Shown: one piece after another, positions 55,259 to 64,000 of the stretch
Layout: each line of letters opens with the position of its first letter
Numbering within the stretch: position 1 is the first letter of the stretch
Assembly (NCBI RefSeq): GCF_002261475.1
Contig: NZ_NEVN01000013.1
Span: 186,001 to 250,000 of the forward strand
Length of the DNA: 64,000 bases
Reading direction: 5' to 3'
From: Bordetella genomosp. 5
Lineage (GTDB): Bacteria > Pseudomonadota > Gammaproteobacteria > Burkholderiales > Burkholderiaceae_B
The notes under the pieces: generated by a model
The model's input: the letters and a program-made list of their open reading frames with translations, nothing else
What the model was told of the DNA's origin: nothing
Databases searched by the model: none
Position numbers and translations under genes: made by a program

Positions 55259-56551
55259 TCATTCTTCGCGCCGCGCGGGCCTGAGCCAATCCGAAATCGC
55301 CGCCACGGTGCGCGCCACCGCGCCGGCATGCGCGCTGGTCCAGCGGCGCGCGGCGTCGGCCCTGGCCGCCAGGGCCGGCGCATCGCGCAGCCAGGCCTGA
55401 GCCAGCGCCACCGCGCCGGCGGCATCCGCAGCGCGTTCGGCCGCACCGGCCTCGATGGCATCGGCCACCGCCTGCTCGAAATTGTGCGTATGCGGCCCCA
55501 CGATGACGGGCGTGCCTGCCGCGCAGGCTTCGATGAGGTTGTGCCCGCCCAGTGGCGCGAAGCTGCCCGCCACGATGGCCACGTCGGCGCAGGCGTAATA
55601 GAACGGCATCTCGCCGAGCGAGTCCCCCACCACCACGTCCACCGCCGCATCTGGCACGCCGGGATGCTCTGAGCGGCGCGCGACGCGCAGTCCGGCGTCG
55701 CTCAGATGACGCGCCGCCTCGTCGAACCGGTGCGGGTGCCGCGGAATCAACAGAAACAGCGCGCGCGGCGCCTGCGCCCGGGCCGCCGCGATGGCCGCCG
55801 CGAACGGCGCGTCTTCGCCCTCGCGCGTGCTGGCGATCGCGATGACGGGACGATCGCACGCCGCCCGCCACTGCCGGCCCACCTCGAGCTGTGCCGCGGG
55901 CAGGCTCACATCGAACTTCAGATTGCCGATTACCTGGATGCGCGTCGCGCCGGCCTCGGCCAGGCGCGCGCCGTCGTCCGCGGTCTGCACCAGCACGCGG
56001 TCGAGTCCGGCCAGCGCCTCGCGCATGACCTCGCCCTGGCGCCTGGCGCGGCGCAGCGAGCCGGGCGAGAAACGGCCATTGACCAGCGCCATCGGCACGG
56101 CCACCTCGCGCGCGGCGGCCAGCACGTTGGGCCAGATCTCGCGCTCGACGATCAGGCCGCAACGGGGCCGCGTGGCCGCCAGAAAGCGCGCTGCCGCCGC
56201 CGGAAAATCGTAGGGAAGCCAGGTCTGGCGCAACTGCCCGCGCGCGATCGCGGCCTCGAACAGCCGTGCGCCTTCGGCGCGGCCGGTGGCGGTCATGTGT
56301 GTGAGCAGCAGCGGCAGGCCGGCGTCGAGCAGGGCCTGGATCAGGGGTTGCGCGGCGCGGGTCTCGCCCAGGCTGACCGCGTGCACCCAGACCGGCGCAT
56401 CGTCGCGGGCAGCCTCGGCGGGCACGTGACCGAAACGCTCGCGGCCGAGGATGTCCCATTGACCCGGCGTGCGGCGCGCGCGGCGCCACATGAAGAGCCA
56501 GAGCAGCGGCGCCAGCGCGCGCAGGGCCAGGGTATAGCCGCCGCGCCGCAT
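55259..56551 (-). CDS. waaA: 3-deoxy-D-manno-octulosonic acid (Kdo) transferase
   Basis: Inner-membrane GT30 enzyme adding Kdo to lipid A. The 430-residue protein has VWVHAVSLGETRAAQPLIQALL with the conserved ExE region, EREIWPNVLAAAREVAVPMALVNGRFS, the CMP-Kdo binding IPRHPHRFD and APLGGHNLIEACAAGTPVIVGP. Full length. It follows waaC with a single-base gap. Confidence 0.96.
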   Translation of the reverse strand: MRRGGYTLALRALAPLLWLFMWRRARRTPGQWDILGRERFGHVPAEAARDDAPVWVHAVSLGETRAAQPLIQALLDAGLPLLLTHMTATGRAEGARLFEAAIARGQLRQTWLPYDFPAAAARFLAATRPRCGLIVEREIWPNVLAAAREVAVPMALVNGRFSPGSLRRARRQGEVMREALAGLDRVLVQTADDGARLAEAGATRIQVIGNLKFDVSLPAAQLEVGRQWRAACDRPVIAIASTREGEDAPFAAAIAAARAQAPRALFLLIPRHPHRFDEAARHLSDAGLRVARRSEHPGVPDAAVDVVVGDSLGEMPFYYACADVAIVAGSFAPLGGHNLIEACAAGTPVIVGPHTHNFEQAVADAIEAGAAERAADAAGAVALAQAWLRDAPALAARADAARRWTSAHAGAVARTVAAISDWLRPARREE

Positions 56552-56552
56552 C

Positions 56553-57572
56553 TCAGGATGCCGCCAGGGCCTGTTCCACCGAGGCCATCACGGCCTCGCG
56601 CGACGGCGAGGCGCCGCGATCGCCCAGGCTGGCCGTGAAATTGGAGCCGACCAGCGGCGTGCGCACCGGCGTGGAGGCCCGGTAGATGCCGATGGTGGGA
56701 CGGCCGAGCGCGGCCGACAGATGGGTCAGACCGCTGTCCAGGCCCACCATCAGGCGCGCGCCGGCCAGCATGCGGGCCACGGACGTGAGATCCATGCGGG
56801 GCAGGATCTCCACGCCTTCCATGCCCGACACCAGCGCGGCCGCGCGCTGGGTTTCCTGTTCGTTGCCCGCCAGCAGGCGCAGCGTGCAGCCGGCGCCCTG
56901 CAGGCGGCGGAACACCGCGCGCCAATCGTCTTCGGGCCAGAGTTTGTCGTCGCGGCTCGCCGACGGCATGATGATCGCGTAGCCGCGATCGCTGTTCACA
57001 TGATGCAGCCGGCGGCCGTCGTCGCCACCGATCGTGAGCTCCGGCAAGGGATCGGTCATGGGACGCGCGAACCCCTGCAGACCGAAATCGGGCGAGCCGG
57101 CGTAGGTATAGCCGAAGGTCTGCGCGGCCAGCTTGCGCTGGCGGATGACGGCGGGTTGCCAGAACTCGACGCGATGGCGCACGTTATAGAAGAGCGAGGC
57201 CAGCGGCTCGCGCGCCGAACGCCAGTCCAGCCCGTGACGCACGCCGTGCGTCTGGCGCACCAGCCAGGCGGATTTGAGCAGCGCCTGCATGTCGAGCACG
57301 ATGTCGTAGGGTTCGGAGCGCAGGCGTTCGCGCAGTTCGGCGCGCTCGCGGCGCACCTGCTCGGACCACCAGGCTTTGCGCCAGCGGCGATGCGCGACTT
57401 TGATGACGTTGGTCACGGCGGGATGCCATGCCGGGATCTCGGCGAACGCTTCTTCCGCGATCCAGTCGATCTTGGCGTCGGGGACATGCCGGGCGATGTC
57501 GGAAATCGCGGGCAGCATGTGCACCAGGTCGCCGAGCGAGGAGGTGCGGACGATCAATATGCGTGTAGCCAT
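56553..57572 (-). CDS. waaC: Heptosyltransferase I
   Basis: GT9 enzyme adding the first heptose to Kdo-lipid A. The 339-residue protein opens with TRILIVRTSSLGDLVHMLPAISDIARHVP and ends with MVGLDSGLTHLSAALGRPTIGIYRASTP. The ATG at 57572 is preceded in frame by TTG, which is not needed. It is divergent from the O-antigen ligase gene. Confidence 0.94.
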   Translation of the reverse strand: MATRILIVRTSSLGDLVHMLPAISDIARHVPDAKIDWIAEEAFAEIPAWHPAVTNVIKVAHRRWRKAWWSEQVRRERAELRERLRSEPYDIVLDMQALLKSAWLVRQTHGVRHGLDWRSAREPLASLFYNVRHRVEFWQPAVIRQRKLAAQTFGYTYAGSPDFGLQGFARPMTDPLPELTIGGDDGRRLHHVNSDRGYAIIMPSASRDDKLWPEDDWRAVFRRLQGAGCTLRLLAGNEQETQRAAALVSGMEGVEILPRMDLTSVARMLAGARLMVGLDSGLTHLSAALGRPTIGIYRASTPVRTPLVGSNFTASLGDRGASPSREAVMASVEQALAAS

Positions 57573-57907
57573 CAATAAAGGACGCGCCGCGGTGACGGCT
57601 TAGGGTTCGAGAGTGCTCGAAATGTACAACAATTAGCTACGGGGCTGAAGCGCGGGAGGTGCCGCTCGGGCGTGCACTTTTTCGGTGCGCGCGCCATGAC
57701 GCCCCGTGAGCGGCGGAATCAGGGACATGGCGACCAGAACCCGGGGGCCGAGACAATCGGGCACCAGGCTGGCTTGGTCGCCCCTCACGCCTTCCTTATA
57801 ATCGCGTTCTTAGTCCGGCACGCGCCGGGCGTCCGGATCCGCCACGAGCGCAGACCGGCACACCAGTGGGCCATGCCCGAATCACGGCGAACGCGCCCGA
57901 ACACCGA
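57573..57907. other. 335-base divergent gap, waaC / O-antigen ligase
   Basis: Contains the probable ligase promoter at 57774-57802 and a GC-rich stretch without coding signs. Nothing else was recognised. Confidence 0.6.
57774..57802 (+). promoter_or_regulatory. Sigma-70-type promoter of the O-antigen ligase gene
   Basis: TTGGTC at 57774-57779, a 17-base spacer and a perfect TATAAT at 57797-57802, 106 bases before the ATG. Confidence 0.6.
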
Positions 57908-59185
57908 ATGTTGAAACGCACGCCCATCTGGCTATTTGTTAGCGCGCTCGCGCTCATGCCAACCCTCATGCTCTCGACTTCGACGGGAGGAAGCAAGGCT
58001 TATTACATTCTCCTGCTGGGATCGCTGGTACTCATCCTCATGATGCCGGGCTCGCAGCGTGCGATTCAGCGCCAGGACCGCCTGCTCTGTGCGGCCTTCG
58101 CCCTGCCCTTGCTGGCCGCGATCGTGAGCGCCGCCGCGAATCACGTCTGGAGCGACGTGAACTTCGAACGCGGCTTCAGGCTGGCCCTCGGCGCGCCGCT
58201 GATGCTGCTGGCGATGCAATACATCGGGCAGGAGCGCCTGCGCCATGCCCTGTGGGGCGTGATCCTGGCCGGCGTGGTCTCGACCGCCTGTGTGGTCGCG
58301 CTGATCTTTCCCGACTTCACCGAACGCCCCCTGACGCCCGCGTTCAATGCGGTGACATACGGCAATCTGATGCTGCTGATGGCGGTCATCGCCCTCTTTT
58401 CGATCCCGATTCCGCTGCTGCCCAACGCGCGCCTCGACAAGGCCCTCAAGCTGCTGACCGCGACGGCGACGTTCATCGGCTTCATTCTGACCCAGACGCG
58501 CAGCGGCTGGATCGCCCTGCCCATCTTCATCGTGCTGGCGCTGGTGTTGTTCACGCGCATGCGCCATCCGCTGCGGCTGGGCGCCGCGCTGCTGTGCCTG
58601 CTGCTGGGCGTGCTCGCGCTCGGCTCGCTGAACCCGACCCTGCGCGACCGGGCCGAGCTGATCCTGAGCGAGACGTCGGAATGCATGACGGACAACGCCA
58701 CGGCGGATACCTCGATCTGCGTGCGCCTGCAGCTCTGGCGCAGCTCGCTCGAGATGGCGGCCCGCCACCCGCTCACCGGCGTGGGCAGCGGCGCCGCGTT
58801 CCAGCAGTCCCTGCGCGAGGCGCAGCAACGCGGCGAGGTATCCGAGTACGTCGCGTCCAATTACGGCGAACCGCACAACGACCTGATCGAGGCCGTCGCG
58901 GTCAATGGCGCGCTGGGCGCGATCGCGCTGCTGCTGCTGTATTTCGTGCCGGCCGGCGTGTTCCTGCGCCGGCTCGTGACCCTGCAGGCCATGCCGCTGC
59001 GGGCGGCGGCCGCGATGGGCGCCGCCACCTGTCTGGGCTTCGCCATCTTCGGCCAGACCGAACTGATGTTCCGCGGCATGCGCACGGTCGGGTTCTACGT
59101 GGTGCTGGTCATGCTGTTCGCCGCGCTCTCCAGCGCCAGACCGGCTCGTCCACATACCGGAGCGCAAGACCCCGGCGCGGCCTGA
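57908..59185 (+). CDS. waaL: O-antigen ligase (WaaL/Wzy_C family)
   Basis: A 425-residue integral membrane protein with about ten spans and a large periplasmic loop. The Wzy_C signature region holds RSGWIALPIFIVL, then ITGVGSGA-like LTGVGSGAAFQQ and GEPHNDLIEAVAVNGALGAIALL. It joins O-polysaccharide to lipid A core, consistent with the neighbouring waaA and waaC. Wzy-type polymerases and other ligases share this fold, so the exact reaction is inferred from context. The start MLKRTPIWLF follows a weak ribosome-binding site. Confidence 0.82.
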   Translation: MLKRTPIWLFVSALALMPTLMLSTSTGGSKAYYILLLGSLVLILMMPGSQRAIQRQDRLLCAAFALPLLAAIVSAAANHVWSDVNFERGFRLALGAPLMLLAMQYIGQERLRHALWGVILAGVVSTACVVALIFPDFTERPLTPAFNAVTYGNLMLLMAVIALFSIPIPLLPNARLDKALKLLTATATFIGFILTQTRSGWIALPIFIVLALVLFTRMRHPLRLGAALLCLLLGVLALGSLNPTLRDRAELILSETSECMTDNATADTSICVRLQLWRSSLEMAARHPLTGVGSGAAFQQSLREAQQRGEVSEYVASNYGEPHNDLIEAVAVNGALGAIALLLLYFVPAGVFLRRLVTLQAMPLRAAAAMGAATCLGFAIFGQTELMFRGMRTVGFYVVLVMLFAALSSARPARPHTGAQDPGAA

Positions 59186-59248
59186 GCGTGCCCGTGACAC
59201 TCCTGATATTTGAGCGTACAGTGGTTCAAAACATATCAGGAGACAGCC

Positions 59249-59818
59249 ATGCGCATTGCCGATGCCCAATGGATTCCCTCCACGCAGCACCAGACCTGGG
59301 ACGCCTTGCTCGACCCGGCGGTGCTGCAGAAATGTCTGCCGGGCTGCGTTCAGATCACGCAACGCACCCCGAGTGAATATCACGTGGCGATCCACGCCAA
59401 GTTTCCCGGTATCGACGCCCAATACGAGGGCGAGGTACTGCTCTCCGAGCTAAAACCGCCCCATTCGCTGTCGCTTGCCTTCGAAGGCAAGGGCCCGGCC
59501 GCCGGCATGGCCATCGGCACCGCCCAGGTCACGCTCTCCGACAAAGACCGCGGCACGCGCGTGGCCTACACGGTGGCGGCCATGGCGGGCGGCAAGCTGG
59601 CCGAATGCGGCGAGCCGCTGATCCTCAAGGCCGGCGGCAAGATGGTCGAGCGCTTCTTCGCCAATTTCATCGACCACATGGCCGCGCAGCCCCGGCTCGA
59701 GCCGCCCCCGCCGCCGCCCGAACCCGAGCCTCGCGGCCTGGCCAACTCGCGCTGGTCCTGGGTCGCGGCCCTGGTGGTGGTCGTCGTGCTGGTGGGATAT
59801 CACAGCTTGTTCAAATGA
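59249..59818 (+). CDS. CoxG/SRPBCC-type protein with C-terminal membrane anchor
   Basis: A 189-residue protein of the CoxG (SRPBCC lipid-binding fold) family: MRIADAQWIPSTQHQTWDALLDPAVLQKCLPGC is the hallmark opening. A Pro-rich linker leads to a C-terminal span (VAALVVVVVLVGYH). CoxG recruits CO dehydrogenase to the membrane, but no cox genes are nearby and solitary CoxG-like genes are common. AGGAG precedes the ATG. Confidence 0.85.
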   Translation: MRIADAQWIPSTQHQTWDALLDPAVLQKCLPGCVQITQRTPSEYHVAIHAKFPGIDAQYEGEVLLSELKPPHSLSLAFEGKGPAAGMAIGTAQVTLSDKDRGTRVAYTVAAMAGGKLAECGEPLILKAGGKMVERFFANFIDHMAAQPRLEPPPPPPEPEPRGLANSRWSWVAALVVVVVLVGYHSLFK

Positions 59819-59847
59819 GCGCAAGGCAGCGGTGATATCCTTTTCGC

Positions 59848-61278
59848 ATGAGCGCCCCATCACCCACCCCTGCCGAATCCGTTCCCCCTACGCCCCCCGC
59901 TCACTCGCGCCATGACCTCCTGATGGCCATGGCCGGGGTGGCCGCCACCGTGGTTCTGGTGGCCTTCGATTCCACCATCGTCAGCACCTCGATGCCCCGG
60001 GTGGCCGCCGCGCTCAACGGCATGGCGCTCTATGCCTGGGTGGGCACGGGCTACCTGCTCGCCACCGCCGTCTCGATCATGATCTTCGGCCGGCTGGGCG
60101 ACATGTTCGGGCGCAAGCCCCTGATGCTCGTGTCGGTGGCCGTGGTGGCGCTGGGCTCGATCGCCTGTGGCCTGTCGCAGTCGATGGAGCAGCTGATCGC
60201 CTTCCGCACCCTGCAGGGGGTCGGCGGCGGCATGATGATCGCGACCGCCTTCGCCGCGCCGGCGGATCTGTTCCCCGACGCGCGCGAGCGGGTCCGATGG
60301 ATGGCGATGGTGTCGGCGGCCTTCGCCATGGCCAGCGGCATCGGGCCGGTGCTGGGTGGCGCCGCCACGCAGGCGCTGGGCTGGCGCGCCGCGTTCTTCA
60401 TCGCGCCGATCGCCGCCGCGGCCGCCTTCTTTCTGCTGTGGCGCTATTTCCCCCGCATCCCGCCCGCGCACTCGGGCAGCGCCCGCATCGATTGGGTGGG
60501 CGCCATACTGCTGGTGATCGGCGTGGGCGCCCCGCTCGCCGCGCTGGAGCTGGGCTTCGCGCCGGGCGACCGCGCCCATCCGATGCTGGCGGCCGCGCTC
60601 GCGGTGGCCGGCGTGGCCGCGCTCGGCATTCTGCTGCCCTACGAACGCCGCACCACCAACCCGATCTTCCCGTTGCGCGTGCTGGCCGGTGCTGAACCGC
60701 GCCTGCTCAATCTCGCGGCGGTCGCGGTGGGCGCGGTGATGTTCATCCTGATTTTCTACAGCCCGCTGCTGCTGCAGAACGAGCTGCACTACTCGCCCAG
60801 CCAGGCGGGCCTGGTGCTCACGCCGCTGGTGGCCGCCATCCCGCTGGGCAGCATCGTCAACGGCCGCCTGTTTCCGAAGCAGACCGAGCCGCAACGCCTG
60901 ATGGTGTTCGGCGCGCTGCTGCTGGCCGTGGGCTCGGCCATGGTGCTGGCGATCGGCACCGACACGTCGGTGTACTGGATCATCGCCGCCTTCACGGTCA
61001 ATGGCACGGCGCTGGGTTTCCTGCTGCCCAACCTCACGCTGTTCATGCAGATGCTCAGCGAACGGCGCGACGTGGGCGTGGCCTCGGCCCTGGTGCAGAC
61101 CACGCGGGCGGTGGGCAGCGCGGCCGGCACCGCGCTGGTCGGGATCGCCATCACGCATTCCTCGGTCCTGTCCGGCGTGCGCGCCGGCCTGATACTCTGC
61201 GTCCTGCTCTCGCTCGGCGCCGCCGTGGTGGCGCATCGCGTCAAGATGAAAAACCTGATGATGCGACGCGCGAGCTGA
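59848..61278 (+). CDS. MFS exporter, DHA2 (EmrB/QacA) family
   Basis: A 476-residue, 14-span drug:proton antiporter. VAFDSTIVSTSMPRVAAAL is the motif in span 1, GRLGDMFGRKPLML is motif A, and AFRTLQGVGGGMMIATAF is motif B/C of DHA2 proteins. The substrate is unknown. It begins 30 bases after the CoxG-like gene and may share its transcript; the DMT transporter follows 47 bases later. Confidence 0.9.
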   Translation: MSAPSPTPAESVPPTPPAHSRHDLLMAMAGVAATVVLVAFDSTIVSTSMPRVAAALNGMALYAWVGTGYLLATAVSIMIFGRLGDMFGRKPLMLVSVAVVALGSIACGLSQSMEQLIAFRTLQGVGGGMMIATAFAAPADLFPDARERVRWMAMVSAAFAMASGIGPVLGGAATQALGWRAAFFIAPIAAAAAFFLLWRYFPRIPPAHSGSARIDWVGAILLVIGVGAPLAALELGFAPGDRAHPMLAAALAVAGVAALGILLPYERRTTNPIFPLRVLAGAEPRLLNLAAVAVGAVMFILIFYSPLLLQNELHYSPSQAGLVLTPLVAAIPLGSIVNGRLFPKQTEPQRLMVFGALLLAVGSAMVLAIGTDTSVYWIIAAFTVNGTALGFLLPNLTLFMQMLSERRDVGVASALVQTTRAVGSAAGTALVGIAITHSSVLSGVRAGLILCVLLSLGAAVVAHRVKMKNLMMRRAS

Positions 61279-61324
61279 TCGCCCCGGCCGCGCGGCCGCC
61301 CTCTCCTCTTCTGTCGTCATCATC

Positions 61325-62206
61325 ATGCAGCGTCGTGATCTCCTCGAGTTGCTGGCCCTGGCCGCCGTCTGGGGCGGCTCGTTCCTGTTCATCCGCGTCG
61401 CCGTTCCCGAATTCGGTCCGGCGGCCCTGATCGAGCTGCGCGTGGGCCTGGCCGCGCTGTTCCTGCTGCCGCTGGCCATCGCGCGCCGCCGCCTGCCCGT
61501 CATCGCGCGCCACTGGAAGGCCATCCTGGTGGTGGGCGCGCTCAACGCCGCCCTGCCGTTCCTGCTCTATGCCTACGCGGCCCAGTCGCTGGGCGCGGGC
61601 TTCCTGTCGGTGGCGAACGCCGTCACGCCCGTGTGGGGCGCGGTGATCGGCTGGATCTGGCTGCGCGACCGGCTGCCCGCCGCCCGCGTCGCGGGGCTGA
61701 TGCTGGGCTTCTGCGGCATCGTGGTGCTGGTCTGGGACAAGCTCGATTTCAGCGCCGGCGGCACCGGCTTCGCCGTGCTGGCCGCGATCTCGGCGCCGAT
61801 CTTCTACGGTGTCGCCGCCAACTGGACCAAGCGTTACCTCACCGGCGTGGATTCGCTGTCCAGCGCCACGGGCAGCATGCTGGGCGCGGCGCTCGTGCTC
61901 GCGCCGCTCGCGATCATGTACTGGCCCGAGCAGCCCGTCTCGTTCGAGGCGTGGCGCGCCACGGTGCTGCTGGCCGTGGTCTGCACCGGCATGGCCTACA
62001 TCGTGTTTTTCCGCCTCATCGCCGTGCTGGGGCCCACCGCGGCGGTCAGCGTGACCTTCCTGGTGCCGGTATTTGGGGTGTTGTGGGGCGTGTGGCTGCT
62101 CGACGAGGCCCTGACCCCGCAGATCCTGGCCGGGGCCGGCGTGATCCTGGCGGGCACCGCGCTGGCGCTCGGGCTGGTGCGGCTGCCGGGCCGCCGCCCG
62201 GCCTGA
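61325..62206 (+). CDS. EamA/DMT-family permease
   Basis: A 293-residue, ten-span permease made of two EamA halves: LLELLALAAVWGGSFLFIRVAVPEFGP in the first and MLGAALVLAPLAIMYW with FLVPVFGVLWGVWLLDEAL in the second. Members export metabolites or amino acids. The ATG follows a weak ribosome-binding site. It converges on the phospholipase gene. Confidence 0.9.
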   Translation: MQRRDLLELLALAAVWGGSFLFIRVAVPEFGPAALIELRVGLAALFLLPLAIARRRLPVIARHWKAILVVGALNAALPFLLYAYAAQSLGAGFLSVANAVTPVWGAVIGWIWLRDRLPAARVAGLMLGFCGIVVLVWDKLDFSAGGTGFAVLAAISAPIFYGVAANWTKRYLTGVDSLSSATGSMLGAALVLAPLAIMYWPEQPVSFEAWRATVLLAVVCTGMAYIVFFRLIAVLGPTAAVSVTFLVPVFGVLWGVWLLDEALTPQILAGAGVILAGTALALGLVRLPGRRPA

Positions 62207-62230
62207 ACGGCGGGCCGCGGCCTCCGGACC

Positions 62231-63442
62231 TCAGTACTGGCCGGTGCGGCCGGTGAGCGCCACGCCGATGCGCAGCACCGTATAGGCCACCGTATCGATG
62301 GCGCGCCACCACCAGGCGCGGCGGCGGTACTCGATCGGGCGCACGAAACGCCCGCCTTCCTCGATCGCGGTTTCGAGCCGCGTCTGCAGATCCCAGGCGA
62401 AGGGCTGATCGTCGACCACCACATTGGCCTCGCGCGCCAGCAACAGGCTGAACGGGTCGAGGTTGGATGAGCCCACCGTCGCCATGTTGTCGATGACGGC
62501 GACCTTGGCGTGCAGATAGCCCGGCATGTATTCGTAGATCTCGATGCCGTCGCGCAGCAGCTGGTCGTAGAGCGCGCGCGTGGCGTAATACTGCATGTAG
62601 TACTCGGGCTTGCCCTGCAGCAACAGCCGCACCCGCACGCCGCGCGAGGCGGCCTGGGCCAGCGCCTTGCGGAACTGATGGCCCGGAAAGAAATAGGCGT
62701 TGGCGATGAGAATGTCGCGCCGCGCATGCTCGATGCCGTACAGATAGGCGCGTTCGAAGGTCTGACGATGGCGCAGGTTGTCGCGCAGGATCAGCGCGCC
62801 CCGCAGGGTGCCGCAAGGCGCCGCGTGCAGGTGGCGCGGCTTGCGCAGCCGCAGCCGGCGCCAATCGCTCGGGTGACGCCGCACGCGGGCCCAGTTCAGC
62901 CGCACCCAGAGCAGATCCTGGGCGTAGATGATCTCGGGCACGAGCGGGCCGCACACGCGCACCGCGAAATCGAACCGCGGCGCCGGGATGTGATCGTGTT
63001 CGTCGAGATCGTCGAAGTCGTCGACCACGTTGATGCCGCCCACGAAGGCCGTGTGGGCGTCGATCACCGTCACTTTGCGATGCAGGCGGCGCAGGCGGCT
63101 GCGCGAAAACCGGAGCCGGCCCCACCAGCGCGGCTCGGGGCGGAAGATGCGGCATTGCCCGCCGGCGGCCACGATGCGCTCGCGCACCGCCTCGGCCGTG
63201 CCCGCGCTGCCAAAACCATCGATGACCACGCGCACCTTGACGCCGCGCTGGGCGGCGCGCTCGAGGCTGTCGAGCACGCGGCGGCCGGTGCGGTCGAACA
63301 CGAAAATGTAGGTCTCGAGGTGCACGCTGGTGTGCGCGGCATCGATCGCCGCGCACAGGGCGGGGAAGAAATCCGCGCCATTCTGCAGCAGGTCGATCTG
63401 GTTGCCCTCGGTCCAGTGAATCCGGACGATGCTGGGTTTCAC
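62231..63442 (-). CDS. clsB: Cardiolipin synthase B-like phospholipase D protein
   Basis: A 403-residue PLD-superfamily enzyme with two HKD motifs: His121 (HRKVTVIDAHTAFVGGIN) and His311 (HAKVAVIDNMATVGSSN). The first follows HLETYIFVFDRTG near the start. It makes cardiolipin from phosphatidylglycerol and another phospholipid. The start is a GTG at 63442 whose GTGA overlaps the stop of the upstream endonuclease-like gene; this matches the E. coli ybhP-clsB (ybhO) pair. The open frame further up is the neighbour's shadow. Confidence 0.9.
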   Translation of the reverse strand: MKPSIVRIHWTEGNQIDLLQNGADFFPALCAAIDAAHTSVHLETYIFVFDRTGRRVLDSLERAAQRGVKVRVVIDGFGSAGTAEAVRERIVAAGGQCRIFRPEPRWWGRLRFSRSRLRRLHRKVTVIDAHTAFVGGINVVDDFDDLDEHDHIPAPRFDFAVRVCGPLVPEIIYAQDLLWVRLNWARVRRHPSDWRRLRLRKPRHLHAAPCGTLRGALILRDNLRHRQTFERAYLYGIEHARRDILIANAYFFPGHQFRKALAQAASRGVRVRLLLQGKPEYYMQYYATRALYDQLLRDGIEIYEYMPGYLHAKVAVIDNMATVGSSNLDPFSLLLAREANVVVDDQPFAWDLQTRLETAIEEGGRFVRPIEYRRRAWWWRAIDTVAYTVLRIGVALTGRTGQY

Positions 63443-64000
63443 GGCAGCTCGAGCTCCGTCAGGAGCGGCGCATGATCCGAGAGCTTGGCCCATTCGCGCC
63501 CACGCAGCACCCGTGCGCTGCGCACGGCGAAGCCGCGCTGATAGATGCGATCGAGGCGGAACCACGGAAACACCGCCGGGAACGTGCGGGGCGGTGGCAG
63601 CGGGCAGTAGGCGCCGCCCATGCCGAGCTGGTTCTGGCGCTCGAGCATGGTGGTGCTGCCGGGCACGCCGCGCAGCACATTGGTGAGGCGGCGCATCGAA
63701 TCGCGCAGGCGCGGCAGATCGCCGCCGGCCGTGCGCGGCGCATGCGAAAACACTTCGTACAGGCCCAGCTGCTGCACGAACATGGGCGCGAGCCGGTCGC
63801 CCCAGTCGTTGAAGTCACCGGCGATCAGCAGCGGCGCGCCGTCGGGCACCTCGCGCTTGATGCGTTCGGTGAGCAGCTGGATCTGCCGCGCGCGGCTGCC
63901 GGCAAACAGCCCCAGATGCACGACGAAGCAGTGCACCTCGGTGCCGCCCACGTCGATGCGCGCATGGAGCATGCCGCGCTGCTCGAGGCGGTGATCGGAG
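63439..64000 (-). CDS. Endonuclease/exonuclease/phosphatase-family protein (YbhP-like), C-terminal part
   Basis: The gene enters from the right edge. The visible 187 codons carry HCFVVHLGLF, LIAGDFNDWGD and a closing SDHAPLLTELELP, the catalytic His/Asp/Asn residues of the EEP fold. The frame continues through the ATG at 63972 (reading SDHRLEQRG upstream), so that Met is internal. It is paired with the clsB-like gene as ybhP is with ybhO in E. coli. The role is unknown. Confidence 0.88.
   Translation of the reverse strand, partial: SDHRLEQRGMLHARIDVGGTEVHCFVVHLGLFAGSRARQIQLLTERIKREVPDGAPLLIAGDFNDWGDRLAPMFVQQLGLYEVFSHAPRTAGGDLPRLRDSMRRLTNVLRGVPGSTTMLERQNQLGMGGAYCPLPPPRTFPAVFPWFRLDRIYQRGFAVRSARVLRGREWAKLSDHAPLLTELELP

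Overview
The window is about 64 kb of GC-rich chromosomal DNA with tightly packed genes, many of which overlap by 1-4 bases. Gene order and gene types point to a betaproteobacterium of the Burkholderiales, most likely family Alcaligenaceae (Bordetella/Achromobacter relatives). The main clues are two Bug-type solute receptors, the runs metK / two lpxL-type genes / dapF / DUF484 / xerC and GTPase / dksA / hslV / hslU, the dacC / dat / DUF493 / lipB / lipA run, and an SphB1-like subtilisin autotransporter. The placement is inferred from content; no 16S or other marker RNA is present. I see no phage, insertion sequence, CRISPR array, tRNA or rRNA.

Layout. 1-4.7 kb: end of a MidA-type methyltransferase, CCA-adding enzyme, lytic transglycosylase, 5-formyl-THF cyclo-ligase. 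4.8-9.1 kb: a complete Anbu (ancestral proteasome-like) cluster of ATP-grasp, alpha-E, transglutaminase and Anbu genes behind a good sigma-54-type promoter. 9.4-13.4 kb: a Bug receptor and the ahcY / membrane protein / metF operon under an S-adenosylhomocysteine riboswitch. 13.4-22.1 kb: accessory genes, with a Bug-leuC-leuD-dehalogenase operon facing a LysR gene, and a GntR/OsmC pair around a perfect palindrome. 22.1-28.0 kb: metK, two lipid A acyltransferases, dapF, DUF484, xerC. 28.2-37.4 kb: a zinc-acquisition region with a His-rich TonB receptor, NicO-type permease, DUF1007 protein, ZnuA, ZnuB, ZnuC, a 46-residue membrane peptide, Zur and a His-rich COG0523 GTPase. Similar Zur-box-like palindromes lie at both promoters. 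37.5-40.2 kb: a Cys-poor DksA and HslVU behind a sigma-32-like promoter. 40.2-44.4 kb: CusF-like protein, cobalamin adenosyltransferase, autotransporter. 44.4-53.3 kb: lipoate and D-amino-acid/peptidoglycan genes, then an MCE-type lipid ABC transporter. 53.3-64 kb: birA, coaX, LPS core genes (waaA, waaC, an O-antigen ligase), two exporters, and a ClsB-like phospholipase D with its endonuclease-family partner, which runs off the end.

Most notable: two self-compartmentalising proteases (Anbu and HslVU) within 30 kb, apparently under different alternative sigma factors; a family of 14-bp tandem repeats at three intergenic sites; a small membrane ORF leading the znu operon; and a hairpin-rich leader behind a near-consensus sigma-32 promoter before the zinc GTPase. 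All promoter, operator and terminator calls are by eye.
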